Shown: in pieces, positions 8,432-15,760 of the stretch
How the letters are laid out: every line of letters starts with the position of its first letter
How positions within the stretch are numbered: the stretch's first letter is position 1
Assembly: GCA_964483775.1 (NCBI GenBank)
Contig: CAZADA010000017.1
Span: forward strand, 1 to 35,592
Length of the DNA stretch: 35,592 nt
Direction of reading: 5' to 3'
DNA from: CAZADA01 sp964483775
Lineage (GTDB): Bacteria > Pseudomonadota > Alphaproteobacteria > Caulobacterales > Maricaulaceae
Position numbers and translations under genes: made by a program
The notes under the pieces: model-generated
Seen by the model: only the letters and a program-made list of their open reading frames with translations
Databases searched by the model: none
Told to the model about the DNA's origin: nothing

Positions 8432-9847
8432 TTAAGCTGCGCTCTTGCCTTTGGCGTCGGACGCGGACCTGTCGTCGCTGTCTTCAGCCCGGCGGGCGGT
8501 CACAACACGATTGCCGCCGCGATCTTTGGCCGCCGCCAAAGCGCGCTCGGCGCGATCCAACAAACCGCCAAGGGTATCGCCAGGCGCCATATGCGTCAGC
8601 CCCACGCTCACCGCCACCGTGATCGGTTCCCGCCCAGTATAGGCGTAGGGCTCCTTCGCGACGGCTTCGCGCGCGGCCTTGCAGATGTCGCGGGCCGCCT
8701 CGGCGCTCACGCCGGGCATCAGCGCCAAGAATTCATCGCCGCTGCACCGACCAAGGTCGAGGCCGCCGGCGCCGGCTTCGCGCACCCGCTCGGCCACATC
8801 GCGCAGAACCAAGTCGCCGACGCGATGGCCCTGCGCGGCGTTGATGCGCCGCAAGCCATCAATGTCGATCAGCGCAACGCTCAGCTGGCCGTCCGTTTCG
8901 GTGGCCTCCTGCATCATAAGGCGCACGTGGCTCACGGTCGCGCGAGGGGTCAACGCGCCGGTGAGCTGGTCCTTGGCGGAGGCCTCCAACGTCTCGTCCA
9001 GGCGGGCGCGCAGAAAGTCGGCGAAGCGTTTGCGTTTGACGGCAGTACGGACGCGGGCCGACAATTCTTGGCCATCAACGGGGCGGTCGATGACGTCGTT
9101 CACGCCCGCCTCCAGCGCCGCGATCACGGCGTTGCGGTCGTCGGTGTCGATGATGGCGAGCACGGGGAGATCCCGCGTGGTCTCTTCGGCCTTGATCCTC
9201 TTGGCGAGCTGCATGCCGTCAAACGTCTCGGCGGCGAAATCGATGATCGCCAGGTCCCAAGGACCACGCGCAGCACGCAGCGCCGCCTGGGGATCGGTTT
9301 CCAAACGCGGACGATGGTGCTCGTCCTCCAGCCTGCGCGCCAAGCGCTCGGAGGCGCGGCAGGGATCGTCAACCACAAGGATGCGCGCCGCCACTTCCAG
9401 CCGCTGGCGTTCGCTTTCATCCATGGTGGCAAGCGCTTGGCCCGTCTCATCGCGGGCGATGAGTTCATCGGTCACCGATTTGAGCCACAACAGGTTGCGC
9501 GCACGTGCGCGCAACACTGCGTCGTCGAACGGCTTTGACAGAAAATCGTCGGCGCCCGCTTCAAGGCCGCGAATTCGGTCTTCGCGTTGGTCGAGTGCGG
9601 TGAGGATAATGACGGGCACATGGGCGCAGCGTGGGTCGGCCTTAAGCCTGCGGCACACTTCAAAGCCGTCCATCTTGGGCATCATGACATCAAGCAACAC
9701 CAAATCCGGTGGATTGGCGAACGCAAGATCCAAGGCTTCGGGCCCATCCTCAGCCGTTTCGACTTGGTAATAGTCAGCCTCCAAACGCACCTGGAGCAGG
9801 CGGCGGTTGGGCTCTAAATCATCGACAACGAGGATCCGTCCGTTCAT
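8432..9847 (-). CDS. pleD: PleD-type response regulator with REC-REC-GGDEF architecture (variant SGDEF active site)
   Basis: In Caulobacter, PleD is a diguanylate cyclase activated by phosphorylation from DivJ and controls pole development. This protein has 471 residues with the same order: REC1 (about 1-120), REC2 (about 155-270) and GGDEF (about 290-455). REC1 has D9/D10, the phosphoacceptor D53 and K105. REC2 keeps D203 but has Arg (R255, 'DRP') where the receiver lysine is expected, which fits an adaptor role. The cyclase half has metal Asp D328, N336 and D345 at the expected places, but its signature is SGDEF (369-373). The Arg of the product-inhibition site (RxxD) is not present before D364. 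The start at 9847 matches PleD exactly, and the open frame upstream overlaps divK. It lies 7 bases after divK on the same strand, as in Caulobacter. Identification is sure; cyclase activity and feedback control are uncertain. Confidence 0.93.
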   Translation of the reverse strand: MNGRILVVDDLEPNRRLLQVRLEADYYQVETAEDGPEALDLAFANPPDLVLLDVMMPKMDGFEVCRRLKADPRCAHVPVIILTALDQREDRIRGLEAGADDFLSKPFDDAVLRARARNLLWLKSVTDELIARDETGQALATMDESERQRLEVAARILVVDDPCRASERLARRLEDEHHRPRLETDPQAALRAARGPWDLAIIDFAAETFDGMQLAKRIKAEETTRDLPVLAIIDTDDRNAVIAALEAGVNDVIDRPVDGQELSARVRTAVKRKRFADFLRARLDETLEASAKDQLTGALTPRATVSHVRLMMQEATETDGQLSVALIDIDGLRRINAAQGHRVGDLVLRDVAERVREAGAGGLDLGRCSGDEFLALMPGVSAEAARDICKAAREAVAKEPYAYTGREPITVAVSVGLTHMAPGDTLGGLLDRAERALAAAKDRGGNRVVTARRAEDSDDRSASDAKGKSAA

Positions 9848-9854
9848 GGGCGGA

Positions 9855-10220
9855 TTATCCGATGTATTTGCGCACGGTGTCGAGGAAGCTTTGGACGGTG
9901 ATCGGCTTGGAGATGTAATCCTCACAGCCGCCGTTCAGAATCCGCTCTTGGTCGCCCTTCATGGCGAACGCCGTGACCGCCACAATGGGCGTTTGGGCCA
10001 AGCGATCGTCCTGTTTGATCCAACCGGCGACATCCAAACCGGACACTTCGGGCAATTGGATGTCCATCAAAATCAGGTCCGGCCCGTGTGTGCGCGCAAG
10101 GTCGATGGCGTTGCGACCATCATTGGTTTGCACAACCTGATAGCCGTGGGCGACGAGCAGGTCGTGGAAGAGCTTCATGTTGAGCTCGTTATCTTCAACA
10201 ATGAGAACCGTTTTCGCCAT
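9855..10220 (-). CDS. divK: Single-domain response regulator DivK
   Basis: DivK is an essential single-receiver regulator in Caulobacter. DivJ phosphorylates it, PleC dephosphorylates it, and it works through DivL and CckA to lower CtrA activity. The product is 121 residues from the ATG at 10220 ('MAKTVLIVEDNELNMKLFHD'). The acidic pocket (E9, D10), phosphoacceptor D53 in 'LILMDIQLPEVSG', the 'AVTAFAMKGD' switch region and 'YISKPI' lysine are all present. There is no output domain. It is the first gene of a divK-pleD operon and is divergent from dinB across 121 bases that contain a CtrA-like site. An upstream in-frame ATG at 10232 would add four residues, but the family starts at MAK. Confidence 0.95.
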   Translation of the reverse strand: MAKTVLIVEDNELNMKLFHDLLVAHGYQVVQTNDGRNAIDLARTHGPDLILMDIQLPEVSGLDVAGWIKQDDRLAQTPIVAVTAFAMKGDQERILNGGCEDYISKPITVQSFLDTVRKYIG

Positions 10221-10291
10221 AATCCGCCGCACGGGTTGTGTTGGTCACACGCCAGTGATTCGTCGCCCCACGACACACTGCGCCCGGTGTG

Positions 10292-10306
10292 TTAACAGCA
10301 TATTGA
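10292..10306. promoter_or_regulatory. Candidate CtrA-binding site in the divK-dinB gap
   Basis: The sequence is TTAA-N7-TTGA, a 7-of-8 match to the CtrA full site TTAA-N7-TTAA. It is about 72 bases upstream of the divK start and 36 upstream of dinB. In Caulobacter divK transcription depends on CtrA, so a site here makes biological sense. A match this short can also arise by chance. Confidence 0.45.
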
Positions 10307-10341
10307 GACATGACACGCCGGCCGCTGAAACTGAAGCGTTC

Positions 10342-11649
10342 ATGATAAACCGTGAGTCGAGCCCGTGTGAATCCGCTTGCCCACAGCCGCTGGGCGATCA
10401 TTGGCGTGTGGATTCGCTTGGGAAGGTGAAAGCGCGAAAATGCCTGCATTGTCAAGGTATCCAGGAGTGGCGGGGTTCCGCACAAGACCTGGTGATCGCC
10501 CATGTGGACTGCGACGCGTTTTACGCGGCTGTGGAGAAACGGGATGATCCATGTCTGCGCGATCGGCCTGTTATCGTGGGAGGCGGGCAACGCGGGGTGG
10601 TCGCCACGGCTTGTTACATTGCCCGCGCGTTTGGCGTGCGCTCGGCGATGCCCATGTTCAAAGCGCTGCGCGCGTGCCCGGATGCGGTGGTGATCCGGCC
10701 GGATATGGCCAAATACATCGACGCCTCGCACCAAATTCGCGCGCTCATGGAGGCGCTCACTCCCCTCGTCCAGCCGGTTTCGATCGACGAGGCCTACCTC
10801 GATATGACCGGCACGGCGCGGTTGCATGGCGCGCCGCCCGTGGTGACGCTCGCCCGGCTGCAAAGCGACATTGCGCGCACGGTCGGTGTGACCGTGTCGC
10901 TTGGGCTCTCGTACAATAAGTTCCTCGCCAAACTCGCCAGCGAACGCGACAAGCCCCAGGGCTTTGCGATGATCACGCGGGCCGACGCACAAGCCTTGTT
11001 GGACCGCACGCCGCTGAGCGCCCTGCCCGGGGTCGGCCCCGCCTTCGCCAAGAGCCTGGCGCAACGCGGCTTGCGCACGGGCGCTGACGTGCGCCAGCGC
11101 TCGCCAAAGGACATGGCGTCCGTCTTTGGGGAAGCCGGTTGGCGGCTTGCTCAACTGACCCGCGGCGACGATGCGCGGGCGGTCCATCCGGTGTCGGCGC
11201 GCAAGAGCGTGTCGTCGGAAACCACGTTCGCCTCGGACCTTCGCGATCTTGATGACTTGGCCGAAAAACTCTGGACATGTTGTGAACGCACGGCCGCGCG
11301 CGCCAAGGCCGCCGATGTCGCCGGGCGCGGCGTGACGCTGAAGCTGAAGACGGCCTCTTTTGCTCTGCGCACGCGTTCGACCCGGCTTGAACGCCCCACG
11401 CAAATGGCGCACCGCCTGTTCGCCGCAGCGAGGCCGCTGCTCGCGCGGGAGGCTGACGGCGCCGCGTTTCGCCTGATCGGCGTAGGCCTGACGGCGCTGA
11501 GCGACGCGCAGGCCGACACCGACGCCGAGGACTTGTTCGACGCCGTCGGCGCCAAGCAGGACGCGGCCGAGCGGGCCATGGACGCTGCTCGGGCCAAGTT
11601 TGGCGCGGCCGCCATCGTCAAAGGGCGCAGCCTCACCAAGCCCAAGTGA
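10342..11649 (+). CDS. dinB: DNA polymerase IV (Y-family) with N-terminal cysteine-containing extension
   Basis: This is a translesion polymerase for damaged templates, error-prone and without proofreading. The product is 435 residues. The palm motifs are 'HVDCDAFYAAVEKRDDP' (metal-binding D56) and 'VSIDEAYLD' (D149, E150). The steric-gate neighbourhood, the family phrase 'CYIARAFGVRSAMPM', the helix-hairpin-helix thumb ('LSALPGVGPAFAKSL') and a little-finger domain follow. Before the catalytic core is a 45-residue extension with cysteines at 9, 13, 34 and 37. Alphaproteobacterial DinB proteins often carry a zinc-ribbon-like N-terminus; here the first pair is spaced CxxxC rather than CxxC. 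The start at 10342 is the ATG in 'gcgttcATGataaac'. Two GANTC sites fall within the first 35 bases of the coding region and a third lies 70 bases in. Confidence 0.93.
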   Translation: MINRESSPCESACPQPLGDHWRVDSLGKVKARKCLHCQGIQEWRGSAQDLVIAHVDCDAFYAAVEKRDDPCLRDRPVIVGGGQRGVVATACYIARAFGVRSAMPMFKALRACPDAVVIRPDMAKYIDASHQIRALMEALTPLVQPVSIDEAYLDMTGTARLHGAPPVVTLARLQSDIARTVGVTVSLGLSYNKFLAKLASERDKPQGFAMITRADAQALLDRTPLSALPGVGPAFAKSLAQRGLRTGADVRQRSPKDMASVFGEAGWRLAQLTRGDDARAVHPVSARKSVSSETTFASDLRDLDDLAEKLWTCCERTAARAKAADVAGRGVTLKLKTASFALRTRSTRLERPTQMAHRLFAAARPLLAREADGAAFRLIGVGLTALSDAQADTDAEDLFDAVGAKQDAAERAMDAARAKFGAAAIVKGRSLTKPK

Positions 11650-11658
11650 ACGTTGGCG

Positions 11659-12561
11659 TCAGACCGCGAGGGCCCAGTCCCAGATTTCCGGCCAGGCCGC
11701 GGCGTTCTTTTCTCGGAAGACGCCGCTGTGACCGATGGCCTTGAGCCCGAAATCGCTGGGTTTGCGCGTGATGATTTCGCTGGGAGCGTTGGGGTAGGCC
11801 TTGAGCATCACCGGCGCGGTTTTGACGTTGGCGATGGGGTCATCGGTGTAGATGAAGGATCGGATGGGGCTCGTGACGTTGTCAAATTCGTGCGGCTTCA
11901 GGCGCTCGGCGAGTTCGTTGAGATAATAAGCGCGGGAGTTGCACCACCGGCGCCAAGTGGTGAAGACGCCCCTGGGAAGAGCGGCGCCGCCCCACAGGCC
12001 GCCGCCGGGAATGTAGCCCTTCAGCGCCAAGAACAGCGGTCCATAGGCCCACCAAAACAACAAACCGAAGAGCGATGTCGGCACGGGATGGTCGCCCCAG
12101 AACCCCGAACCCACACAGACAAAAGCATGGCGATGCAGTCGGTCCTGGTTGGGCGCAAACCCGAGGAAATGCCCTCCGACGCTGTGGCCGATGTGGGCGG
12201 TCGGAAGCTCGGGATAACGCCCCACCAGCGCCTCAATGGCCGCCGGCAGATCAAGCCGCCCCCAGTCGGGATAGTCCATCTGCAAGGTTGCAAGATTGTC
12301 GGGCGCTGAACTGGCGATACCGCGATAGTCGTAAAGCAAGCACGCCGCCCCGCGCCTGGCGCCGAACCGAGCGAAGCGCTTGAAGAACCCCATGGGCAAC
12401 CCTGTGCCCGCCTGGATCAACACGGCGTGGGTCGGCGCGCTTGGCCGGATCCACAGCGCCGACAAGGTGTAACCGTCAGACGCTGTCAACGACGTCGGCT
12501 CCTCGTGGATCGCCGTTTCATCCGCCTGGGCGGTTTCGCGATCGGTTAGCAGGTCCACCAT
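11659..12561 (-). CDS. Alpha/beta hydrolase family protein
   Basis: The product is 300 residues with an alpha/beta hydrolase fold and no signal peptide. The nucleophile elbow is 'GHSVGG' with Ser127. A likely acid is D240 or D241 ('YTDDPI'), and the base is H278 in 'IGHSGVF'. The middle contains a long hydrophobic lid ('LFGLLFWWAYGPLFLALKGY'). It resembles the uncharacterised COG4757-type predicted hydrolases rather than a named esterase; the substrate is unknown. It converges on dinB with only 9 bases between stops and is divergent from the RidA gene. The shared upstream region holds two ACGT-rich palindromes, one centred about 24 bases before this start, so its transcription is probably regulated. 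Confidence 0.85.
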   Translation of the reverse strand: MVDLLTDRETAQADETAIHEEPTSLTASDGYTLSALWIRPSAPTHAVLIQAGTGLPMGFFKRFARFGARRGAACLLYDYRGIASSAPDNLATLQMDYPDWGRLDLPAAIEALVGRYPELPTAHIGHSVGGHFLGFAPNQDRLHRHAFVCVGSGFWGDHPVPTSLFGLLFWWAYGPLFLALKGYIPGGGLWGGAALPRGVFTTWRRWCNSRAYYLNELAERLKPHEFDNVTSPIRSFIYTDDPIANVKTAPVMLKAYPNAPSEIITRKPSDFGLKAIGHSGVFREKNAAAWPEIWDWALAV

Positions 12562-12577
12562 GGTCGCGCCCCTTGTG

Positions 12578-12593
12578 ACGTTGACGTCAACGT
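12578..12593. promoter_or_regulatory. Perfect 16-bp palindrome, candidate operator 1
   Basis: ACGTTGACGTCAACGT reads the same on both strands. It lies 17 bases before the hydrolase start on the complement. A second, imperfect copy is centred 38 bases away. ACGT-centred palindromes of this look are used by some MerR-family (LiuR-like) and TetR-family regulators of acyl-CoA and branched-chain amino acid metabolism; that assignment is inference. Confidence 0.6.
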
Positions 12594-12612
12594 TATGCGA
12601 TGCTGCCCTGCG

Positions 12613-12634
12613 CTTACGTGAACGTCAACGTAAG
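12613..12634. promoter_or_regulatory. Imperfect 22-bp palindrome, candidate operator 2
   Basis: The outer arms CTTACGT and ACGTAAG are perfect complements around a centre with four mismatched positions (18 of 22 symmetric). It shares the 10-mer ACGTCAACGT with operator 1, offset by 38 bases. It lies 75 bases before the RidA start and 52 before the hydrolase start, so one regulator could control both genes. Confidence 0.55.
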
Positions 12635-12708
12635 AGTTGGGGCTCACAGCGCTTGACAGGAGCATGGGGAGTGGGCGACCCCGACCGACGTAGGTGATGA
12701 GGTGAGCG

Positions 12709-13179
12709 ATGGGCCAGATTGACGAACGTTTGGCGGAACTGGGACTGACGCTGCCGCCAGCTGCAGCGCCCGTCGCCAATTATGTCCCCTTTGTCGTCTC
12801 CCACGGTCTCGTCACCATTTCAGGTCAGGTCTCCATGGGGCCGGAGGGGCTCGTCACCGGCAAGCTCGGCGCTGAGCACGATCTGGCGTCCGGACAAGCG
12901 GCGGCGCGGTTGTGCGGCCTTAATCTGTTGGCGCAGTTGCGTGCGGCGTGTGATGGCGATCTGGATCGGGTGACCCAAGTCGTGCGGCTTGGCGGGTTCG
13001 TCAATGTGACGCCGGGCTTCGCCGACATTCCGCAAGTCATCAATGGCGCTTCGGATCTGATGGTCGACGTGTTCGGCGCAGGGGGCCGCCATGCGCGCGC
13101 GGCGGTCGGATGCGCTAACCTGCCCCTCAATGCGGCCGTTGAGGTCGACGGGGTGTTCGCGCTGAACGCGGCGGGGTAG
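12709..13179 (+). CDS. RidA family protein (YjgF/YER057c/UK114)
   Basis: RidA proteins hydrolyse reactive enamine/imine intermediates from PLP enzymes, or act in related deamination steps. The product is 156 residues from the ATG at 12709, with GAGGTGAG just upstream. Recognisable parts are 'LVTISGQVSM', 'NLLAQLRAACDGDLDRVTQVVRLGGFVN', and the C-terminal signature 'ARAAVGCANLPLNAAVEVDGVFAL', which keeps the arginine that binds the substrate carboxylate. It belongs to the longer, roughly 150-residue RidA subgroup and not to the archetypal 128-residue RidA. It shares its regulatory region with the divergent hydrolase, which hints at one small catabolic unit. Confidence 0.88.
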   Translation: MGQIDERLAELGLTLPPAAAPVANYVPFVVSHGLVTISGQVSMGPEGLVTGKLGAEHDLASGQAAARLCGLNLLAQLRAACDGDLDRVTQVVRLGGFVNVTPGFADIPQVINGASDLMVDVFGAGGRHARAAVGCANLPLNAAVEVDGVFALNAAG

Positions 13180-13229
13180 CTGGGCGGCGCAGTTTTGCGG
13201 TGCACACCCCCGATCGTTGGCCTATCCTC

Positions 13230-14411
13230 ATGACCATGCCCGATTCATCGCCAGGCCTATCGGAACGCGCGCTGACCATCCGCACGGTTGAGTCGATGAG
13301 CGCCCTGGACCGGGCCGCCTGGGATCGGCTCGCCAATCCACCAAGCCAACCGCACAATCCCCTGATCAGTTGGGACTTCCTCGAATTGCTGGAGGCGTCG
13401 CGCTGTGTGCATCCGCGCACGGGATGGCGCCCGCTGCATGTGGTCGTCGAGGATGAACGCGGCGCGCTGATCGGCGCCGCGCCGTCCTATTTGAAGAGCC
13501 ACTCCATGGGCGAGTTTGTGTTCGACCATGCCTGGGCGGACGCCTATGAGCGCGCGGGAGGTCAATACTATCCCAAGCTTCTGGTGGCCTCGCCGTTCAG
13601 TCCGGTGACCGGGCCGCGCCTGCTCACCGGCGGTGACGGCGAGGTGCGCACGGCCTTGCTGCGGGGGTTGGAGGCGGTGTGTCTGCAATTGGGCCTATCG
13701 TCATTTCACGTCACGTTTCCGCCAGAGGACGAATGGCGTTTCGCGGGCGAGCTTGGGCTTTTGCAACGCACCGACCAACAATTCATGTGGTACAATCGCG
13801 GCTATGCGACGTTCGACGATTTCTTGGGCGATCTGGCGTCGCGCAAACGCAAAAACCTGAAAAAGGAACGCGCCGCCGCCCAGGAGGGGCTGCGAATCGA
13901 ACGCCTGGTGGGCGAGGCCATCACGGACGCGGTGTGGGACGCGTTTTTCGTGTTCTACATGGACACGGGCGCACGCAAATGGGGGTCGCCCTATCTGACC
14001 CGCGAGGCGTTTGCCTTGATGCAAGAGCGGATGGGCGATCAGATCCTGATCGTGATGGCCTATGAGGACGACACGCCCATTGCAGGGGCGCTGAACATCA
14101 TTGGCGGTGATGCGCTGTTCGGACGGTATTGGGGCCGCACGGTCGAACGGCCCTTCCTGCACTTTGAGGTTTGCTACTATCAGGCGATCGACGAAGCGAT
14201 TGCGCGCGGTTTGGCGCGGGTGGAGGCTGGCGCTGGCGGCGGGCACAAAATGGCGCGCGGCTATGGGCCGACGCCGGTCTATTCGTATCATTGGGTCGCG
14301 CATGACGGCCTTCGCCGCGCCGTGGCCCACTATCTTGAGCACGAGCGCGCGGAGGTCGCGGCCGACATCGACTATCTGGATCGCTTCACGCCCTTCAAAA
14401 AAGGCGAGTGA
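13230..14411 (+). CDS. FemAB-like/GNAT family protein (PF04339, formerly DUF482)
   Basis: The product is about 393 residues, taking the ATG at 13230; a GTG at 13200 is an alternative. This is a double-GNAT fold family widespread in proteobacteria, annotated as putative N-acyltransferase or peptidoglycan-related, with no proven reaction. Signature stretches are 'PHNPLISWDFLELLEASRCV', 'GWRPLHVVV', 'SYLKSHSMGEFVFDHAWADA', 'YYPKLLVASPFSPVTGPRLL', 'FHVTFP' and 'RKRKNLKKERAAA', followed by 'GAGGGHKMARGYGPTPVYSYHWV'. There is no signal peptide or membrane segment, so it is probably cytoplasmic. It is followed after 22 bases by the HIT gene on the same strand. Confidence 0.85.
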   Translation: MTMPDSSPGLSERALTIRTVESMSALDRAAWDRLANPPSQPHNPLISWDFLELLEASRCVHPRTGWRPLHVVVEDERGALIGAAPSYLKSHSMGEFVFDHAWADAYERAGGQYYPKLLVASPFSPVTGPRLLTGGDGEVRTALLRGLEAVCLQLGLSSFHVTFPPEDEWRFAGELGLLQRTDQQFMWYNRGYATFDDFLGDLASRKRKNLKKERAAAQEGLRIERLVGEAITDAVWDAFFVFYMDTGARKWGSPYLTREAFALMQERMGDQILIVMAYEDDTPIAGALNIIGGDALFGRYWGRTVERPFLHFEVCYYQAIDEAIARGLARVEAGAGGGHKMARGYGPTPVYSYHWVAHDGLRRAVAHYLEHERAEVAADIDYLDRFTPFKKGE

Positions 14412-14433
14412 ACCCGCAGCGAAGGAAATCCCA

Positions 14434-14865
14434 ATGAGCCTTACAGGCGCGTACGATGAGCAGAACATTTTTGCCAAGATGTTGCGGGGCGAGGTTCCGC
14501 GCCACAGCGTGTTTGAAGACGAGACCGCCCTCGCCTTCCTGGATATCTTCCCGCAAACCCGCGGCCACACGTTGGTGGTTCCCACGATACCGGCGCGCAA
14601 TTTCCTCGAGTTTCCCGCCGATCACCTTGGCGACTACATGACCCGCGTTCATCGCGTGGCTCACGCTGTGCGCTCCGCCCTTGAGCCCGATGGATTGACC
14701 CTGATCCAGTTCAATGGCGCACCGGCGGGGCAAACCGTGTTTCATTTGCACTTCCACATCATCCCGACCTATGCGGGTGTGGCTGCGGCCGGTCATGGCC
14801 AGGCCGCACGGGCCGATGACGTTGAGCTGGCGGGCCTTGCCAGCGCCATAGCCAACGCGTTGTAA
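14434..14865 (+). CDS. HIT family protein (histidine triad nucleotide hydrolase)
   Basis: HIT proteins bind or hydrolyse purine mononucleotide derivatives such as AMP-lysine or dinucleoside polyphosphates. The product is 143 residues from the ATG at 14434, with GAAGGAAA about 6 bases upstream. The active-site triad is 'HLHFHIIP' (H104, H106 as nucleophile, H108). The N-terminal 'DEQNIFAKMLRGEVP' and 'FLDIFPQTRGHTLVVP' are standard for the HinT branch. The true substrate is not known. It is likely in the same transcript as the upstream FemAB-like gene. Confidence 0.92.
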   Translation: MSLTGAYDEQNIFAKMLRGEVPRHSVFEDETALAFLDIFPQTRGHTLVVPTIPARNFLEFPADHLGDYMTRVHRVAHAVRSALEPDGLTLIQFNGAPAGQTVFHLHFHIIPTYAGVAAAGHGQAARADDVELAGLASAIANAL

Positions 14866-14950
14866 ATCGGACGTACTTCGTGATGCGCACGGGTGCTTCG
14901 CGGGGGCGGGCTGAGGCGGCTCTGACTGGCCCGCGCACCGGATAGGACAC

Positions 14951-14978
14951 TTGAAAATGAGCGCCTGGCTACTATGAT
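14951..14978 (+). promoter_or_regulatory. Candidate sigma70 promoter for the small membrane protein trio
   Basis: TTGAAA (14951-14956) and TATGAT (14973-14978) are separated by 16 bases. Both boxes are near consensus and unusually AT-rich for this genome. The predicted start of transcription is about 25 bases before the first gene, whose Shine-Dalgarno GGGGGAGA lies between. Confidence 0.6.
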
Positions 14979-15008
14979 GCGGCCACAGAGTATTGGGGGA
15001 GACAAACC

Positions 15009-15305
15009 ATGGTTGAGCGCGAACGTGGATCAGCGGCCATCGCTGGTATCGGCCTGTTGTTGATCGCAGCCATCATGCTGGGTGTGGCCGGCATGATATT
15101 CATCGCCTTTGGGGCGCCGTCGGCCGGCGATATCGAAGATCTGGAAAGCGGCAGCGGCGTGGAAATCACCGACGTGTCGTGCAGCGTCATCGGCCTGAAC
15201 AAGTATGCTTGCTCGTATGAGTACGAGTCGGACAATCTGAGCTCTGACGATCGCAATGCATGCTTTACGCGCTTTGGCAAAACATGGGACCGGACGTCCT
15301 GCTAG
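15009..15305 (+). CDS. Small single-pass membrane protein, four-cysteine domain, copy 1
   Basis: The product is 98 residues. After a short charged N-terminus ('MVERERGSAA') there is one long hydrophobic segment (about 12-35). A roughly 60-residue polar domain follows, predicted outside the cytoplasm. That domain has four cysteines in a pattern shared with the next two genes: C-x9-C ending in 'KYAC' ('CSVIGLNKYAC'), and a C-terminal C-x12-C containing a Trp-x-Arg ('CFTRFGKTWDRTSC'). Two disulfides are plausible. No known family is recognised. It is the first of three tandem paralogues and has the best promoter signal, so it probably heads a small operon. The Shine-Dalgarno GGGGGAGA precedes the ATG. 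Confidence 0.78.
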   Translation: MVERERGSAAIAGIGLLLIAAIMLGVAGMIFIAFGAPSAGDIEDLESGSGVEITDVSCSVIGLNKYACSYEYESDNLSSDDRNACFTRFGKTWDRTSC

Positions 15306-15337
15306 TTCGCCCCTTAGTGTGACAGGGATGGTGCGCG

Positions 15338-15709
15338 ATGACTTCCGCCTCTTCGCCGTTGGCCAAACGCCCGGTCCAGATTGTCATTGGCGTCGTGGCG
15401 CTGGCGCTGCTGTTGGCTTGGCTCGCGCCGCCGCGGCTGTTTGCGCCCGGCGCTGGCGATCTTGATGTGCTGCTCGGCTATGATGATGTGGACTACGCTG
15501 AAGCGGTGAACGTCAATTGCACCCATGTGATGGGACGCAAATACGCCTGTTCGTTCCGGCTGCGCTTTATCGGCGATGACGACGAGCGCGACGCCTTCGA
15601 AGCCCGCTTTGATGTGGACGATGACGAGGACCGTTCCGAACGCCTGGGGCTGTGTCTGGTCCAGGCGGGCAGCCAGTGGATCCGCGACCGTCAGTGCGCC
15701 GTCCACTAG
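15338..15709 (+). CDS. Small single-pass membrane protein, four-cysteine domain, copy 2
   Basis: The product is 123 residues. A short N-terminus is followed by one membrane segment (about 13-31, 'VQIVIGVVALALLLAWLAP') and a polar domain with the family pattern. C-x9-C is 'CTHVMGRKYAC', and the C-terminal pair is C-x13-C with Trp-Ile-Arg ('CLVQAGSQWIRDRQC'). It differs from its neighbours by an acidic insertion of about 30 residues between the two cysteine pairs, rich in Asp and Glu, which may bind metal or a cation. It begins 32 bases after copy 1. The function is unknown; membership in the same paralogous family is seen directly. Confidence 0.75.
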   Translation: MTSASSPLAKRPVQIVIGVVALALLLAWLAPPRLFAPGAGDLDVLLGYDDVDYAEAVNVNCTHVMGRKYACSFRLRFIGDDDERDAFEARFDVDDDEDRSERLGLCLVQAGSQWIRDRQCAVH

Positions 15710-15716
15710 AAACGTT

Positions 15717-15741
15717 CAAACACGCCGCTCCACGGCGTTTG
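15717..15741 (+). other. Inverted repeat between copies 2 and 3 of the four-cysteine genes
   Basis: CAAA and CGCCG (15717-15720, 15723-15727) can pair with CGGCG and TTTG (15733-15741) around a 5-base loop, with a 2-base bulge. It could be an mRNA stability or partial termination element within the operon. There is no T-run, so a strong terminator is unlikely. Confidence 0.3.
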
Positions 15742-15760
15742 TTGAAACGAGGAATGAACC

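Noticed and set aside
8591..9538. 315-codon plus-strand frame inside pleD
   Set aside because: Antisense to the GGDEF and receiver regions; no protein-like phrases.
10195..11412. 405-codon minus-strand frame covering dinB
   Set aside because: dinB has clear catalytic motifs on the plus strand; this frame has none and its length reflects GC bias.
12546..12779. Minus-strand frame over the operator region
   Set aside because: It spans the regulatory palindromes and the RidA start; no homology-like features.
13200..13229. GTG start for the FemAB-like gene
   Set aside because: Overlaps little and has no Shine-Dalgarno; the ATG at 13230 leaves the conserved region intact.
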